Source: an uncultured Bacteroidales bacterium
Lineage (GTDB): Bacteria; Bacteroidota; Bacteroidia; Bacteroidales; Muribaculaceae
NCBI GenBank assembly: GCA_947177325.1
Contig: CAMWUH010000025.1
Location: 1-14,713, forward strand
DNA length: 14,713 nucleotides
Direction of reading: 5' to 3'
The translations under genes were made by a program, and so were the position numbers. The notes under the pieces are model-generated. The model was not told the origin of the DNA. It saw only the letters and a list, made by a program, of their open reading frames with translations, and did no database searches. Positions 14,488 through 14,713 of this stretch are shown one piece after another (the stretch's first letter is position 1; each line of letters begins with the position of its first letter).

Positions 14488-14564
14488 TTTACATGTTGCA
14501 AATGTAATCAATAAAAATGTAAATTGCAAATTTTGCGATGTAAACTTTAATTAAGCAATGTGAA
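14488..14564. promoter_or_regulatory. Array of ATGTAA boxes over the XRE promoter, probable operator
   Basis: TTTACAT at 14488-14494 faces ATGTAA at 14502-14507 as an inverted pair around the start of transcription. Further copies in the same orientation are ATGTAAA at 14517-14523 and 14538-14544, and a degenerate ATGTGAA at 14558-14564. The last three are 20-21 bases apart, about two helical turns. TTGCAA or GCAA sequences lie beside several boxes. The arrangement fits cooperative binding by the XRE protein at its own promoter, which is inference. Confidence 0.55.
14499..14530 (-). promoter_or_regulatory. Promoter of the XRE regulator gene
   Basis: On the minus strand TTTG (plus 14527-14530) is followed by exactly 20 bases and TACATTTG (plus 14499-14506), a full match to the Bacteroidetes consensus. 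Transcription would start around 14493, about 25 bases before the ATG at 14468. Confidence 0.85.
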
Positions 14565-14643
14565 TTAAGAAATTTAATTTGTGTTTTGTTCTGTAAATAG
14601 GGTAGGGCCGGCTCTGGGATTATTGAATTTCGGCTTTCTTATA

Positions 14644-14679
14644 GGTTAAAGTGGTTATTTATTATAATGTGGTTAAAGT
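14644..14679. repeat. Pair of 9-base direct repeats near the window end
   Basis: GGTTAAAGT occurs at 14644-14652 and again at 14671-14679, 27 bases apart. The rest of 14565-14713 is AT-rich non-coding sequence in which I see no gene, good promoter or strong hairpin. Confidence 0.5.
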
Positions 14680-14713
14680 AGATGATTAGCAGGGGAGTAG
14701 TATATAGAAATAG

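Noticed and set aside
14469..14501. TTG start that would lengthen the XRE protein by 11 residues
   Set aside because: It lies within the predicted -7 box, and the ATG at 14468 matches the usual start of this family.

Overview
This window looks like chromosomal DNA of a member of the order Bacteroidales, plausibly Muribaculaceae, though I cannot fix the family without a search. The evidence is the promoter style (TTTG, about 20 bases, then TAnnTTTG), starts without a clear Shine-Dalgarno sequence, the ileS / DksA-like / lspA / DUF4296-lipoprotein order, and a secreted protein ending in a T9SS-like C-terminal module. No tRNA, rRNA, CRISPR array or intact transposase gene was seen.

Layout. Positions 1-52 hold a terminator for a gene outside the window. 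Positions 184-1689 encode a secreted protein with its own promoter, followed by a 50-base near-perfect hairpin. Positions 1963-5579 hold a three-gene operon behind a good promoter: an alpha/beta hydrolase, a Mur ligase (MurF-like) with five predicted N-terminal membrane segments, and a D-Ala-D-Ala ligase with a Gly/Lys-rich tail. Positions 5680-9631 hold isoleucyl-tRNA synthetase and a DksA/TraR-like protein. Positions 9807-11332 hold lspA and a DUF4296 lipoprotein, a likely LspA substrate. Next come a 19-base tandem duplication, a 168-base imperfect palindrome resembling a fold-back miniature element, and an orphan ORF. On the minus strand, 13636-11940 is a pyrK-pyrD operon whose last and first codons overlap. 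At the right end, also on the minus strand, is an XRE-family regulator with a strong promoter embedded in repeated ATGTAA boxes.

How they work together. The hydrolase / Mur ligase / Ddl operon is the best candidate for a little-described system. Two of its products would make and attach the D-Ala-D-Ala end of the peptidoglycan precursor, one of them at the membrane, and the hydrolase role is unknown. LspA and the lipoprotein form an envelope pair. PyrK and PyrD together form the NAD-dependent dihydroorotate dehydrogenase. The IleRS carries GIHH in place of the class I HxGH signature, a variant I recall being linked with mupirocin hyper-resistance.

Non-coding structure is rich: a 16-base sequence shared by the 3' ends of two unrelated genes, a three-tier foldback at 13725-13798, and the 168-base palindrome. 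All similarity statements come from reading the sequence; no database search was made.
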